This document shows, piece after piece, positions 32,741-41,986 of a stretch of DNA of 42,657 nt. Every line of letters begins with the position of its first letter. Within the stretch, counting starts at the first letter, position 1. The translations under genes and the position numbers were made by a program. Source of the DNA: CAZWDL01 sp964632995 (GTDB taxonomy: Bacteria; Bacteroidota; Bacteroidia; Chitinophagales; Saprospiraceae); contig CAZWDL010000062.1 of NCBI GenBank assembly GCA_964632995.1, forward strand, positions 1-42,657, in the 5' to 3' direction. The notes under the pieces are model-generated. The model did not search any database. It saw nothing but the letters and a program-made list of their open reading frames with translations, and was not told the origin of the DNA.

Positions 32741-34334
32741 GTTAGATATATTGCAATTAAATGACATGCTTGTTCCCGAGCTGCGGGAATTGGCGGAAAA
32801 ACTTGGTCTGAAAGGCTACAAACGATTAAACAAACAGGAACTCATCTACAAGATTCTGGATCAGCAAGCTGTGTCCAAAGAAGGAGGTGACAGTGCCAAA
32901 GAGGAAGAGGGCCGCGAAGAAAAAAGCGATAAAGGTTCCCGCCGCACTTCCAGCAGAAAAAAAGAAACGCCGAAAGACAGCAACGGAAGCAGCAAACAAA
33001 AGCCGGAATCCCGAAAGGCGCCGGAAAAAGAAAAAGAAGAAGACGGTGACCAAAAGGAAAAACGTCGCTCGCGAAAACGCCCCGCTAAAAGCGATAGCGA
33101 TTCTCGCGACCGCGACCGTGATCGTGATCGTGACCGCGACAATGACCGCACGTCCCGTTCTTCCAAATCAGAAGGTTCTCCGCGCAGTGAATCCGAAGAA
33201 TTCGACATCGAGCTTGACGGTATCATCGAAGGAGAAGGTATCCTGGAAATGATGCCTGACGGCTACGGCTTCCTCCGCTCCTCGGATTACAACTACCTGA
33301 CTTCTCCGGATGACATCTATGTGTCGCCGTCTCAGATCAAACTGTTTGGTCTTCGCACCGGAGATACAGTCCGCGGCGCCATTCGCCCGCCCAAGGAAGG
33401 GGAAAAATACTTCGCATTGCTTCGCGTATCCAAAATCAACGGTCTGAAACCGGAAGACGTCCGCGAGCGCGTGCCCTTTGATTACCTGACGCCACTGTTC
33501 CCGCATGATAAGTTTACCCTGACCTCCTCGCCCACCGGCCGCGATTTCGGTAACCGGATGATCGATCTCTTTACACCAATAGGTAAGGGGCAACGGGGGC
33601 TGATCGTCGCTCAACCCAAAACGGGTAAGACCTTCCTGCTCAAGGACATGGCCAACGCCATCTCCAAGAATCACCCGGATTGTTACATCATTGTGCTGCT
33701 CATTGACGAGCGCCCGGAAGAAGTTACCGATTTCAAACGCAACTCCAACGCTGAAATCGTCGCCTCGACCTTTGACGAACCCGCCGAAGATCACGTACGG
33801 GTCGCCGGTATCGTCCTGGAAAAAGCCAAGCGCCTGGTGGAAAGTGGTCACGATGTAGTCATTATGCTCGACTCCATCACTCGCCTGGCCCGCGCCTACA
33901 ACACCGTAGCACCGGCCAGCGGTAAAGTACTCTCCGGTGGTGTGGAAGCCAACGCCCTGCACAAACCCAAGAAATTCTTCGGCGCCGCCCGTAATATCGA
34001 GGACGGCGGCTCGCTGACCATCCTCGCTACCGCCCTTATCGATACGGGCTCCAAGATGGACGGCGTTATCTTCGAGGAATTTAAAGGTACCGGCAACATG
34101 GAACTACAGCTGGACCGCAGCCTGGCCAACAAGCGCCTCTACCCGGCGATCGACCTCACCAAGTCGAGTACCCGCCGCGAAGATCTGCTGCTGGACAAGG
34201 ACACGCTGCAACGCATGTTTATCCTGCGCAACCACCTCGCCGATATGAAACCCGATGAGGCCATGGAATTCCTGCGCAAACACATGGTATCGACAAGCAG
34301 CAACGATGAGTTCCTCGCTTCGATGAATGGATAA
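32739..34334 (+). CDS. rho: Transcription termination factor Rho
   Basis: Hexameric RNA-dependent ATPase that ends transcription; 531 residues, longer than the 419 of E. coli. Residues 1-43 form the N-terminal helical domain (LRELAEKLGLKGYKRLNKQELIYKIL). Residues about 45-155 are a disordered insert rich in Lys, Glu, Ser and Arg, including an Arg-Asp dipeptide run at 123-135. The RNA-binding cold-shock domain follows (GILEMMPDGYGFLRS near 167-181). The Walker A motif QPKTGKT is at residues 292-298 and Walker B with VVIMLDS near 375. Similar inserts are typical of Bacteroidota Rho. A leader without G and a strong terminator frame the gene. Confidence 0.97.
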   Translation: MLDILQLNDMLVPELRELAEKLGLKGYKRLNKQELIYKILDQQAVSKEGGDSAKEEEGREEKSDKGSRRTSSRKKETPKDSNGSSKQKPESRKAPEKEKEEDGDQKEKRRSRKRPAKSDSDSRDRDRDRDRDRDNDRTSRSSKSEGSPRSESEEFDIELDGIIEGEGILEMMPDGYGFLRSSDYNYLTSPDDIYVSPSQIKLFGLRTGDTVRGAIRPPKEGEKYFALLRVSKINGLKPEDVRERVPFDYLTPLFPHDKFTLTSSPTGRDFGNRMIDLFTPIGKGQRGLIVAQPKTGKTFLLKDMANAISKNHPDCYIIVLLIDERPEEVTDFKRNSNAEIVASTFDEPAEDHVRVAGIVLEKAKRLVESGHDVVIMLDSITRLARAYNTVAPASGKVLSGGVEANALHKPKKFFGAARNIEDGGSLTILATALIDTGSKMDGVIFEEFKGTGNMELQLDRSLANKRLYPAIDLTKSSTRREDLLLDKDTLQRMFILRNHLADMKPDEAMEFLRKHMVSTSSNDEFLASMNG

Positions 34335-34671
34335 TCGGAGGATCGAACAATCATTCGATCAAGCCTCTCAGCGAAGCTAACCTCTTCTTTTCATCTTGCG
34401 AAAGCCAATCATCTTCAGGTCGATCAGTAACCTGAAACACAAACCGGGCGCAGCATTGATTTATATCGCTGCGCCCGGTTACTTTTTTGCCCTCTCTCCA
34501 CCACTCCTGACACCCTCCGGCCCTGATGAATGCTTTTCCCGGGTCTCCCCAACCCGGAATTCCTGTCCATTCCTCCTTACCCCGGACCTGGTAAAACCCT
34601 GGCTTCTCCTTTCCTATTTCCTCCCGCCCCCCTCTCAAGCGGGAATAGTCGGGTAAAATTTCTTATTTCCT
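34335..34671. other. Gap between rho and the MscS gene
   Basis: Contains the rho terminator (34442-34488), then a C- and T-rich, G-poor stretch on the plus strand from about 34490 to 34640. A 95-codon minus-strand open frame passes through the terminator and is not accepted as a gene. Confidence 0.5.
34442..34488 (+). terminator. Intrinsic terminator of rho
   Basis: A perfect 13-base-pair stem (34442-34454 with 34468-34480, core CCGGGCGCAGC) with a 13-base loop is followed by AC and six T (34483-34488), about 107 bases after the rho stop. Confidence 0.88.
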
Positions 34672-36291
34672 TTAATATCGTCCTTTGTACTCCTCCATGA
34701 AGGTTTGCAGCCGCTGATCCAGTTTATCCGCATCGGATTCGTAAGTGGGGGTCAGACTGGTATGCCCCGGCATTTCTTCGATGTGTATGGTGGAGGTGGG
34801 GAAAGCAAAACGCACATTCAATTCTTTGGCTAACTGGATAATGGCCAACATGACCTCGTGGCGGCCGCGCAATTCCTCTGACCAGCTGGGCACATTGAAA
34901 AAGATGTAAAAAAGGATATTCAGGGAATTGGCGCCAAAGTCATTGAGGTGAATCTCAAAGTAATCCTTCCGCGTTTTGGGGTGATTGACGACAATTTCCT
35001 TCATACCCTGCACAAATTTTTCAATAAGAACAGGAGGCGTGTCGTAAGTGATGGCTATCGTCGTACTAAAGCGACGGTAAACGCGCAAGCCATAGTTGTT
35101 GATCGTAGAATTGGTAAGAGATCCGTTGGGGATGTAGACAAGAGAATTGGCGAAAGTACGCACCCTGGTGGCCCGGATTCCTACTTTTTCCACGGTTCCG
35201 TCAACGCCGGAATAGTGGATCCAGTCGCCGATCTGAAAGGGCTTGTCGAGAAATATCATCAGCGAACCAAATACATTGGCCACCGTATCCTTGGCTGCCA
35301 GGCCGATAGCGACGGCCCCGATGGACAACCCCGCGACCAGTGCCGTAATATTTACATCTAAAATGCGAAGCGCCTGGATAACGCCCACAGCAAGGACGAG
35401 GAACTGAATCACTCCCTCAATGATTGGAACCAATTGCTCGTCGAGCCGGCTTTCTGTTTCCTGGGTACGCCGGTCCAGATACAATACCATCATCTCCACG
35501 AGCCGCATTCCGATCAATACCAGTATGACGATGGATATCAACCGGATAGTGACAACGGTAAAAGAAGCTACTTCCACCGGCAGCTGCAGGGTAGGCAGAA
35601 AGGCCAGTATGAGGCGCAGAATGATGAAAACACTGGCGTAGCGAGCAATCTTGCGAATTAATTCCGGCGATACCAGTTCCGGGAATGCCTTGAAACGGCT
35701 TAGCCTTCTAACAATGGGATTTAGTATACGACTGAGTAAGAAATGGACAATGACGGCTAAACACAAAAGAATCAACAAGCCCAGCCACTGCCAGACCTTG
35801 AGCCCCAGCAAATCCTGCTGCCCGGTTTTAGGCACCAGGTTGAGTAAAAAATCGGTTCCTAAAGGAAAAACCTGATCGTGCAACTCGGGGATCAGGCTTA
35901 CCGTTTCCCGGGAGTAATACCAGTTTCCGTCAATTCGCTCCAGGTACACTTCAGGTAATTTTTCCGGGAAAAGGGTGTAATAGTATTGATTACTCAACGT
36001 ATCTTCCTGGTAATCCGGATCTCTGGGTAAGGTATTCAGCCGCACGTACAGGCCCTTCCCATCGAGTACCTGCTTCAGCTGAATGGCCAGCTTGCTGGCG
36101 CGAACACTGTCACTGACACCGTATAGGGTCTGTGCCGCTATCTCCGGCTGATAATTCGATTCCTGTAAATAGTAAAGGTGAACGTATACGGTGTTGTAGG
36201 GCGTTTCCAGGGTAACGGGCACCTCCTGGTTGTTTTGAGCCTGGAGCCAGAAAGGCAGGAAAACTAATAAGAAAAGAAAGCGAACTTTCAT
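34672..36291 (-). CDS. MscS-family mechanosensitive channel
   Basis: Inner-membrane channel of the MscS family, 539 residues, larger than E. coli MscS (286). A signal peptide (residues 1-18, ending LQAQ) and a periplasmic domain of about 140 residues precede helices near 166-187, 215-235, 245-270 and 290-310. The pore helix spans about 316-348 with AGLSIGAVAIGLAAKDTVAN and GSLMIFLDKPFQIGDWI, the MscS hallmark. A cytosolic beta domain follows with GTVEKVGIRATRVRT and IPNGSLTNSTINNYG. Such channels release solutes upon membrane stretch; other extended members can act in signalling. The extra periplasmic domain is unassigned. Its -7 element lies 58 bases upstream. Confidence 0.92.
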   Translation of the reverse strand: MKVRFLFLLVFLPFWLQAQNNQEVPVTLETPYNTVYVHLYYLQESNYQPEIAAQTLYGVSDSVRASKLAIQLKQVLDGKGLYVRLNTLPRDPDYQEDTLSNQYYYTLFPEKLPEVYLERIDGNWYYSRETVSLIPELHDQVFPLGTDFLLNLVPKTGQQDLLGLKVWQWLGLLILLCLAVIVHFLLSRILNPIVRRLSRFKAFPELVSPELIRKIARYASVFIILRLILAFLPTLQLPVEVASFTVVTIRLISIVILVLIGMRLVEMMVLYLDRRTQETESRLDEQLVPIIEGVIQFLVLAVGVIQALRILDVNITALVAGLSIGAVAIGLAAKDTVANVFGSLMIFLDKPFQIGDWIHYSGVDGTVEKVGIRATRVRTFANSLVYIPNGSLTNSTINNYGLRVYRRFSTTIAITYDTPPVLIEKFVQGMKEIVVNHPKTRKDYFEIHLNDFGANSLNILFYIFFNVPSWSEELRGRHEVMLAIIQLAKELNVRFAFPTSTIHIEEMPGHTSLTPTYESDADKLDQRLQTFMEEYKGRY

Positions 36292-36348
36292 GAGGAATAG
36301 CGTTTATTTTGTTCTGAGCGGATGCTTAAAAGGACAGAGCCATGATCA

Positions 36349-36356
36349 CAAAAATA
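36349..36356 (-). promoter_or_regulatory. Bacteroidota -7 element upstream of the MscS gene
   Basis: The minus strand reads TATTTTTG, an exact TAnnTTTG match, 58 bases before the ATG. It faces away from the subtilase promoter element at 36464. Confidence 0.45.
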
Positions 36357-36463
36357 AAAAGAATCGGCTATCCGTTGAATTAAAGCGACTTCCAAGGATT
36401 TCATTGCGCTTTACTGAGGTATTATTTTTATCTTCTACCCTGAAAGCGAATAAAAAGAGAAGC

Positions 36464-36471
36464 TACATTTG
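36464..36471 (+). promoter_or_regulatory. Bacteroidota -7 element upstream of the subtilase gene
   Basis: TACATTTG matches TAnnTTTG and lies 28 bases before the ATG at 36499. An earlier possible start, a TTG at 36469, would overlap this element, so the element supports the later start. Confidence 0.5.
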
Positions 36472-36498
36472 CCTTTTTTAATCAACCATCAGGCTAAT

Positions 36499-39489
36499 AT
36501 GGGAAGGCGCCTTTTCCCTCAGCTACTCGCGATAGTTTTCCTGCTGTCCGGGATAGAGGCAACGGCGACCACCCATCCCTCCGGTCACGTACCTGGTCAG
36601 GTACTGCTGCAACTGCACAGCAAGGCCGATATTCGCAAGCTGGCTGCCGAACTGGAAAACTTTCAACACCGTCAATCCCGCTTCCACATCCAGCGCCAGC
36701 TCAACGGCCCGATGAATATCTGGCTCTGCTCCTTCGATCACAACCGCATCAATGAATACGATTTTCTGCAACGGCTGCGGACGCACCCCCTGGTCGCGAA
36801 TGCGCAGTTCAACCACTACCTGGAATTGCGCTCCACGACTCCCGACGACCCGGACTTCCCCCGGCAATGGCAATACATCAATACGGGACAAACCGGCGGC
36901 ACCCCAGGCGCCGATCTGGATATGGACCTGGCCTGGGACATCACTACCGGCGGGACAACAGTCACCGGTGACACCATCGTCGTCTGTATTATCGATAACG
37001 GACTGAGTTTTACACATGAGGACATCAGCGACAACCTGTGGGTGAACCACAGCGAAATTCCGGGCAACGGATTCGATGACGATAACAACGGCTATGTTGA
37101 TGATTACTACGGCTGGAACGCCGCCTTCGATAATGACGATATCGATGTGGAAGACCTCGACCGTCCGCACGGCACTTCGGTGGCCGGCATCATCGGCGCC
37201 CGCGGAAATAACGGAATTGGCGTCAGCGGCCTCAACTGGCAAGTAAAGCTGATGATCGTCGTCGGCGGCAACGGCCTGGAAAGCGACGCCCTGGAATCCT
37301 ACGCTTACCCCCTTGCCCAACGACGCCGCTACAACCTGACCAATGGAGAGGAAGGCGCCTTCGTAGTGGCTACCAATGCTTCCTGGGGAGTGGATTATGC
37401 CGATCCGGCAGAATTCCCCCTGTGGTGCGCCTTCTACGATACCCTGGGCGCCGCCGGTATTATCAATATCGCCGCAACCGCCAATGAGGACCTCAATGTA
37501 GACGAAGAAGGCGATATGCCGACCGGCTGCATCAGCGACTTCCTCATCGGCGTCACTACCCTGGATGACCAGGGAGGAAAAGCGGCTGACGCCGGTTTTG
37601 GAGCCCGAAGTATAGACCTGGGAGCCTACGGTGAAGGCATCTGGACGATTAAAAAAGACAACGCTTACGGCGTCTTTGACGGCACCTCCGCCGCCGCTCC
37701 TCACGTCGCTGCCGCCGCTGCTCTTCTCTACGCTGCCCCCTGCCCTACCTCTATGGCGCTGGCTCAAAGCGATCCGGCTGCCGCCGCCCTGCGTATCAAG
37801 CAATACCTGCTCGATGGGACTATCCCTAACTCCTCGCTCGCCGGAATTACGACCACCGGCGGCGCGCTCAACCCATTTAACAGTTTGCAGTTACTCCTGG
37901 AGGAATGCGGCGATTGCCCCCCGCCCACCAGCCAGCAAACCGTCAATATCACCGGCACCCGGGCCACCCTCACCTGGAGGATGAATGACAGCATCAACAA
38001 AGTTGATCTGCGCTGGCGGCAAATAGGAACGGAGGATTGGAAAGTAGTGCGCAATGCACTCAGTCCTTTTACACTCGAAGCACTCACTCCTTGCGCCAGG
38101 TATGAGTTCCAGCTCAAAGCTTACTGCACGGATGAAACCCTGGATTACGGTCCCATCACCATTTTCCAAACCGACGGCTGCTGCCGTCTGCCTGATAATT
38201 TCCGTCTTGCTTCGCGCAACGACGGCAGCGCTGTCTTTCAGTGGACAGCAGTGCTTGCTGCGGAAAGCTACCAGTTACGCCTGTTCGAAGAAGGCAACCC
38301 CGAGCCGCTTCTGCGCAGCACCAACCAGAATATTGCCTTTTTCAACGGCCTGTCACCCTGTACCGATTACCGGGTAGATATCCAGAGTGTCTGCACGGCC
38401 GGCTCTACCGGGTACGGCGCCTCCATTAATTTCCGCACCCTCGGTTGCGGCGCCTGCCTCGACCAAAGTTACTGCCGGCCGGCCAATATCGATGGCGCCG
38501 CCGAATGGATCGCTGAGGTGTGTCTGAATACGCTGGAAAACTACTCTGGTCCCAACGGCGGCTACGCCGATTTTTCCGGCCTGGTCACCACTCAGCTAGC
38601 CACTGGCCAGTCTTACCCGATACACCTCGCCCCCGGCTTTGCCGCCGACGATTTCTTCGAATATTTTCTGGTATGGATCGATTTGAATCACGATGGGATA
38701 TTCAGTCCTGAAGAACGCCTGTTCGATCCCGGCGGCGCCAGCCGAAGCAAGGTGAGCGGCACCGTACAGATCCCTGCCGACGCCAAGCCAGGCGCCACCC
38801 GCATGCGTGTCGCCATGAAATTCCTCCGGCCGGGAGGCCCCTGTAACTTTACCGGAGATGAACCTTTTGGTGAAATCGAAGACTACTGCGTAAGCATCGT
38901 AGAAAGAAGCGACACCTGCCTGGCGCCCGCCAACATCAATACCGTCCGCATCAGCAGCCAGCGCCTGGAACTGGAATGGGAGAACGTCGATCCGGCTTCG
39001 GAATACCTGCTGCGTTACCGGCAGCACCAGCCGGAAATACAGAACCCCCTGCTCCCCTGGCAGACAGTCTCCCTGTCGCGCAATCGCGTTGCCCTGGAAG
39101 AACTCAGTGAATGTACCGAGTACGAAATCCAGGTGAAATCCATCTGCGATCAATTACTGGGGCCCTTCACCAGCAGCCAGGTCGTCAAAACGGATTGCAG
39201 CACCTCCTCCGGTAATCCGCTCCCTGTACTGCGTGAGGTATCGGTTTATCCCAATCCCTTCCGCGATGCCTTCGCCGTACAATTATACCTGGAACGACGG
39301 CAGGACATGCTTCGCCTTGGGTTGTTCGACAGTTCCGGACGCCGGCTTTTGGAACAGGAATACGAACTTTCAGCCGGAGCGCACACCCTGGAATTGACGG
39401 GTAGCAGCTTCGCTCCCGGAGTTTACTGGCTGCAGCTGAGCACGCCGGAGGGGGCCCCCGTCCTGCGAAAAGTTGTCAAAATTCGATGA
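36499..39489 (+). CDS. Secreted S8 subtilisin-like protease with T9SS sorting domain
   Basis: Extracellular serine protease of 996 residues, probably exported by Sec and then the type IX secretion system. A signal peptide (GRRLFPQLLAIVFLLSGIEA) is followed by a propeptide-like region up to about residue 110. The catalytic triad is visible as Asp near 165 (VVCIIDNGL), His near 224 (RPHGTSVAGII) and Ser near 396 (DGTSAAAPH), with the oxyanion Asn near 293 (ATNASWG). Two fibronectin type III-like domains (about 475-650), a GEVED-type domain (about 655-800, ending GEIEDYCVSI), another fibronectin-like domain and a C-terminal sorting domain (about 910-996, with VYPNPF and GVYWLQLSTPEG) follow. The ATG at 36499 is preferred to a TTG at 36469. 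Confidence 0.93.
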   Translation: MGRRLFPQLLAIVFLLSGIEATATTHPSGHVPGQVLLQLHSKADIRKLAAELENFQHRQSRFHIQRQLNGPMNIWLCSFDHNRINEYDFLQRLRTHPLVANAQFNHYLELRSTTPDDPDFPRQWQYINTGQTGGTPGADLDMDLAWDITTGGTTVTGDTIVVCIIDNGLSFTHEDISDNLWVNHSEIPGNGFDDDNNGYVDDYYGWNAAFDNDDIDVEDLDRPHGTSVAGIIGARGNNGIGVSGLNWQVKLMIVVGGNGLESDALESYAYPLAQRRRYNLTNGEEGAFVVATNASWGVDYADPAEFPLWCAFYDTLGAAGIINIAATANEDLNVDEEGDMPTGCISDFLIGVTTLDDQGGKAADAGFGARSIDLGAYGEGIWTIKKDNAYGVFDGTSAAAPHVAAAAALLYAAPCPTSMALAQSDPAAAALRIKQYLLDGTIPNSSLAGITTTGGALNPFNSLQLLLEECGDCPPPTSQQTVNITGTRATLTWRMNDSINKVDLRWRQIGTEDWKVVRNALSPFTLEALTPCARYEFQLKAYCTDETLDYGPITIFQTDGCCRLPDNFRLASRNDGSAVFQWTAVLAAESYQLRLFEEGNPEPLLRSTNQNIAFFNGLSPCTDYRVDIQSVCTAGSTGYGASINFRTLGCGACLDQSYCRPANIDGAAEWIAEVCLNTLENYSGPNGGYADFSGLVTTQLATGQSYPIHLAPGFAADDFFEYFLVWIDLNHDGIFSPEERLFDPGGASRSKVSGTVQIPADAKPGATRMRVAMKFLRPGGPCNFTGDEPFGEIEDYCVSIVERSDTCLAPANINTVRISSQRLELEWENVDPASEYLLRYRQHQPEIQNPLLPWQTVSLSRNRVALEELSECTEYEIQVKSICDQLLGPFTSSQVVKTDCSTSSGNPLPVLREVSVYPNPFRDAFAVQLYLERRQDMLRLGLFDSSGRRLLEQEYELSAGAHTLELTGSSFAPGVYWLQLSTPEGAPVLRKVVKIR

Positions 39490-39540
39490 AGTTGCCTGGG
39501 GGATTCGGTCCCGAACTGTATCTTCCTCTCAAAAATAATT

Positions 39541-40476
39541 ATGAGAGCAAATGCCTTACTTATCTTCTTCCTCTTGGTTGTCCCCATATTGACCATCGGA
39601 CAAAACCAAATTACACTGCAGGAAAAACTTGGCTATGAAACAAACGCCAAACTACTCATCATTCACGGCGATGACCTGGCGGTTGCCCATTCTGAAAACC
39701 AGGCCACTTTTTCAGCTATGGAAAACGGCTCGGTCAATTCCGCCAGCATCATGGCGCCCTGCCCCTGGCTGCCGGAAGTGGCCGATTACGTAAAACAACA
39801 CCCCGACCATGACCTGGGCATGCATCTCACCCTCACCAGCGAATGGAACTATTACAAATGGGGACCGGTGGCGCCGCGCGGGGAGGTGAGCAGCCTGGTC
39901 AACGATTACGGCTACTTACACGACAATTGCGCCGACCTCGCTAAAAAGGCCGACCTGGAGGAAGTGGAGAAAGAACTGCGCGCCCAGATCGAGCAGGCCA
40001 AAGCCATGGGGATAGAGCCCACCCATCTCGACAGCCACATGGGCTGCCTGTTTTTTCAAAGTCCTCAGCTTTTTGAAATATATCTCAAGTTGGGCCGGGA
40101 ATACAGCATTCCCACCATGGTGACCCGCAATATCCTCACTATGATGCCGGAAGCTTTTCAGCAAAAGGTTACTGACCGGGATATCCTCATCGACGCCGCC
40201 TTTATGGCCAATCCACCCGATTTTCAGAAAGGGATGCGGGAATACTATACCGGGATACTCCGCAATCTGGAGCCCGGCGTCAGCATCATCATTATCCACA
40301 CCGCTTTTGACAATGACGAGATGCGGGGCGTCAGCATCGACCACCCCGACTGGGGCGCCGCCTGGCGACAGGCCGACTACGATTTTTTCAGCAGCCGCGA
40401 ATGCAAGCAGATTCTCGAAGAAGAAGGTATTCAGCTGGTGACCTGGCGGGAAATAGGACGTTTAATCAAGGATTGA
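39541..40476 (+). CDS. YdjC/ChbG-family carbohydrate deacetylase, secreted
   Basis: Probable periplasmic deacetylase of the YdjC/ChbG family, 311 residues. Residues 1-20 form a signal peptide (ANALLIFFLLVVPILTIGQ). The family metal-binding residues are visible in IIHGDDLAVAHS near residues 39-50, in GMHLTLTSEW near 100 and in THLDSHMGCLF near 160. ChbG removes acetyl groups from chito-oligosaccharides; the substrate here is not known. The export signal is unusual for ChbG, which is cytoplasmic in E. coli. It follows the subtilase after 51 bases and may be co-transcribed; no obvious functional tie to it is visible. Confidence 0.88.
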   Translation: MRANALLIFFLLVVPILTIGQNQITLQEKLGYETNAKLLIIHGDDLAVAHSENQATFSAMENGSVNSASIMAPCPWLPEVADYVKQHPDHDLGMHLTLTSEWNYYKWGPVAPRGEVSSLVNDYGYLHDNCADLAKKADLEEVEKELRAQIEQAKAMGIEPTHLDSHMGCLFFQSPQLFEIYLKLGREYSIPTMVTRNILTMMPEAFQQKVTDRDILIDAAFMANPPDFQKGMREYYTGILRNLEPGVSIIIIHTAFDNDEMRGVSIDHPDWGAAWRQADYDFFSSRECKQILEEEGIQLVTWREIGRLIKD

Positions 40477-40550
40477 AGGATTGGTTGCTTTCCGACCCCG
40501 ACCTACTTCGTGGGTACGCTCTTTTTTGGGTACGGTGAGCTTCTCGAGGC

Positions 40551-40611
40551 CTTCCGCTTTCCGGCTTCCGACTTCCGACTTCCGACTTCCTACTTCCGAC
40601 TTCCGACTTTA
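40551..40611. repeat. Tandem CTTCCGA heptamer array
   Basis: Six consecutive heptamers from 40565 to 40606 read CTTCCGA, with one changed unit (CTTCCTA at 40586-40592); partial units flank them on both sides. The array lies between the convergent deacetylase and quinone oxidoreductase genes, just before the latter's stop. The complement of the unit, GAAGTCGG, is the core of the repeat at 15160-15270. Confidence 0.8.
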
Positions 40612-40613
40612 TC

Positions 40614-41594
40614 TCATTCCGGTATCAGCACCGTGGATCCAGTTGTACGGCGGCCTTCCAGCGCGCGATGGGCTTCGGCGGCGTTCCGGAGGGAGAATCG
40701 CTGATTGACCGGCACGTTGATGATGTCGTTTTGGAGGGCGTCGAACAAAGCTTCGGCGGCCGTTTCCAGTTCCCGGCGGGTGACGATGTAGTTGAATAAG
40801 GAGGGCCGGGTAGCAAACAGGGACCCCTTCTGAGCCAGGTGCCCGAGCTCGAAGTTGTTAATGACGCCCGAAGATTGCCCAAAGCACACCCACATACCCA
40901 GGCGCCGGAGGCAGTCCAGCGAATCGGGGTAGGTGTTTTGCCCGACCGAGTCGTAGACCACTTCGACCCCCTCGCCGCCGGTGATTTCCTTTACCCGTTC
41001 GGCGAAGTTTTCCTTTTCGTAATTGATGACGTAATCGTAACCGTTGGAGCGGGCGACCTTCATTTTCGCATCGGAGCCCACGGTGCCGATGAGGGTGGCG
41101 CCCAGGTGAGCGGCCCACTGCCCGGCGATGGAGCCTACGCCGCCGGCGGCCGCGTGGAAGAGCAGCGTTGTTCCACTTTTCACGGGAAAGGTGCGAAACA
41201 AAAGGTAGTGCACCGTCAACCCCTTGAGCATGGCGGCAGCCGCCACTTCGGCGGATACGCCGTCGGGAATTTTGACGAGGCGGTCGGCCGGCACATTGCG
41301 GTGGGTCGCGTAGGCGCCCACGGGCAGCGTATAGGCAACGCGATCGCCGGCCTTCAGATCTTCGACACCTGCGCCCGTTTCCTCTATGACGCCGGCGCCC
41401 TCCGCGCCGGGCGTCAGCGGCCCCTCCTGCGGCCAGGCGTACAACCCGGTACGGAAGTAGGTATCGACGAAGTTGACGCCGATGGCTTCGTGGCGGATGC
41501 GTACCTCGCCCCCGGCGGGCGGCGGCAATTGCACCTCTTCGTATTGCATGGCTTCGGGACCACCGGGTTGGTGGATGCGGATAGCGTGTGGCAT
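40614..41594 (-). CDS. Zinc-independent quinone oxidoreductase (MDR superfamily)
   Basis: NADPH-dependent oxidoreductase of the medium-chain dehydrogenase family, zeta-crystallin/quinone oxidoreductase branch; 326 residues. The N-terminal GroES-like domain contains VNFVDTYFRTGLY and PLTPGAEGAGVIEETG. The Rossmann fold has the nucleotide motif HAAAGGVGSIAGQWAAHLGA near residues 147-166, followed by GTVGSDAKM. Zinc-ligand cysteines of alcohol dehydrogenases are absent, as expected for this branch. The C-terminal domain has AEAHRALEGRRTTGSTVL. It follows the HNH remnant on the same strand by 44 bases. A role in quinone or enal reduction is likely. Confidence 0.92.
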   Translation of the reverse strand: MPHAIRIHQPGGPEAMQYEEVQLPPPAGGEVRIRHEAIGVNFVDTYFRTGLYAWPQEGPLTPGAEGAGVIEETGAGVEDLKAGDRVAYTLPVGAYATHRNVPADRLVKIPDGVSAEVAAAAMLKGLTVHYLLFRTFPVKSGTTLLFHAAAGGVGSIAGQWAAHLGATLIGTVGSDAKMKVARSNGYDYVINYEKENFAERVKEITGGEGVEVVYDSVGQNTYPDSLDCLRRLGMWVCFGQSSGVINNFELGHLAQKGSLFATRPSLFNYIVTRRELETAAEALFDALQNDIINVPVNQRFSLRNAAEAHRALEGRRTTGSTVLIPE

Positions 41595-41638
41595 GGAGAT
41601 ATTATTCTGTGAATATTCAAGAAATTATAACCTTTGGA

Positions 41639-41986
41639 TTATTGATTTAAGGGTGGATGTTCTCCAATCATTTTGGTTAGCCGGCGCATATTCAATAATA
41701 CAGGCCGGTCAAGCCGAAGTATATCGACTGTAGCTCGCCCTTTTTTAGTTAATCCAATAACTTTAAGAAAGTCGTCACTCCAGGAAAAGTGTTCAGACCA
41801 TTCTTCCTTTCCAGGATTGTAAATCGAGACCTCCTCCTTTGTAACCGCATCCTGACCAAGGGTTTTGTTCGTCTTATAACTGTTAAACCCGCCGCAGGAC
41901 AGCGCCAGGTTTGCCAAAGATGTTTCACCACCCTCATTTAAGGGTAGAATATGATCGATATGAAAAGAATGAATCGCATTCCTCAT
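41639..41986 (-). pseudogene. Truncated HNH endonuclease
   Basis: HNH nuclease fragment of 115 codons. It opens with HSFHIDHILPLNEGGETSLAN, then NLALSCGGFNSYKTNKT, matching the core of HNH families in which FxIDHIxPxxxGG and NLAxxCxxCNxxK follow an N-terminal CxYC. The N-terminal part with CxYC, about 30-35 residues, is absent: the frame has stop codons seven and eleven codons upstream. The second core cysteine is also changed to Phe. The C-terminal part (FSWSDDFLKVIGLTKKGRATVDIL) is family-like. Its ATG overlaps the stop of a 43-codon frame (TAATG). I judge it a remnant, but a translated product is possible. Confidence 0.65.

Noticed and set aside
34351..34638. A 95-codon minus-strand frame between rho and the MscS gene
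   Set aside because: The last 30 residues look protein-like, but the frame includes the rho terminator stem and its N-terminal part is unlike a protein. Left unannotated.
40565..40610. Heptamer array considered as a CRISPR-like repeat
   Set aside because: The units are 7 bases, adjoin directly and have no spacers; there are no cas genes.
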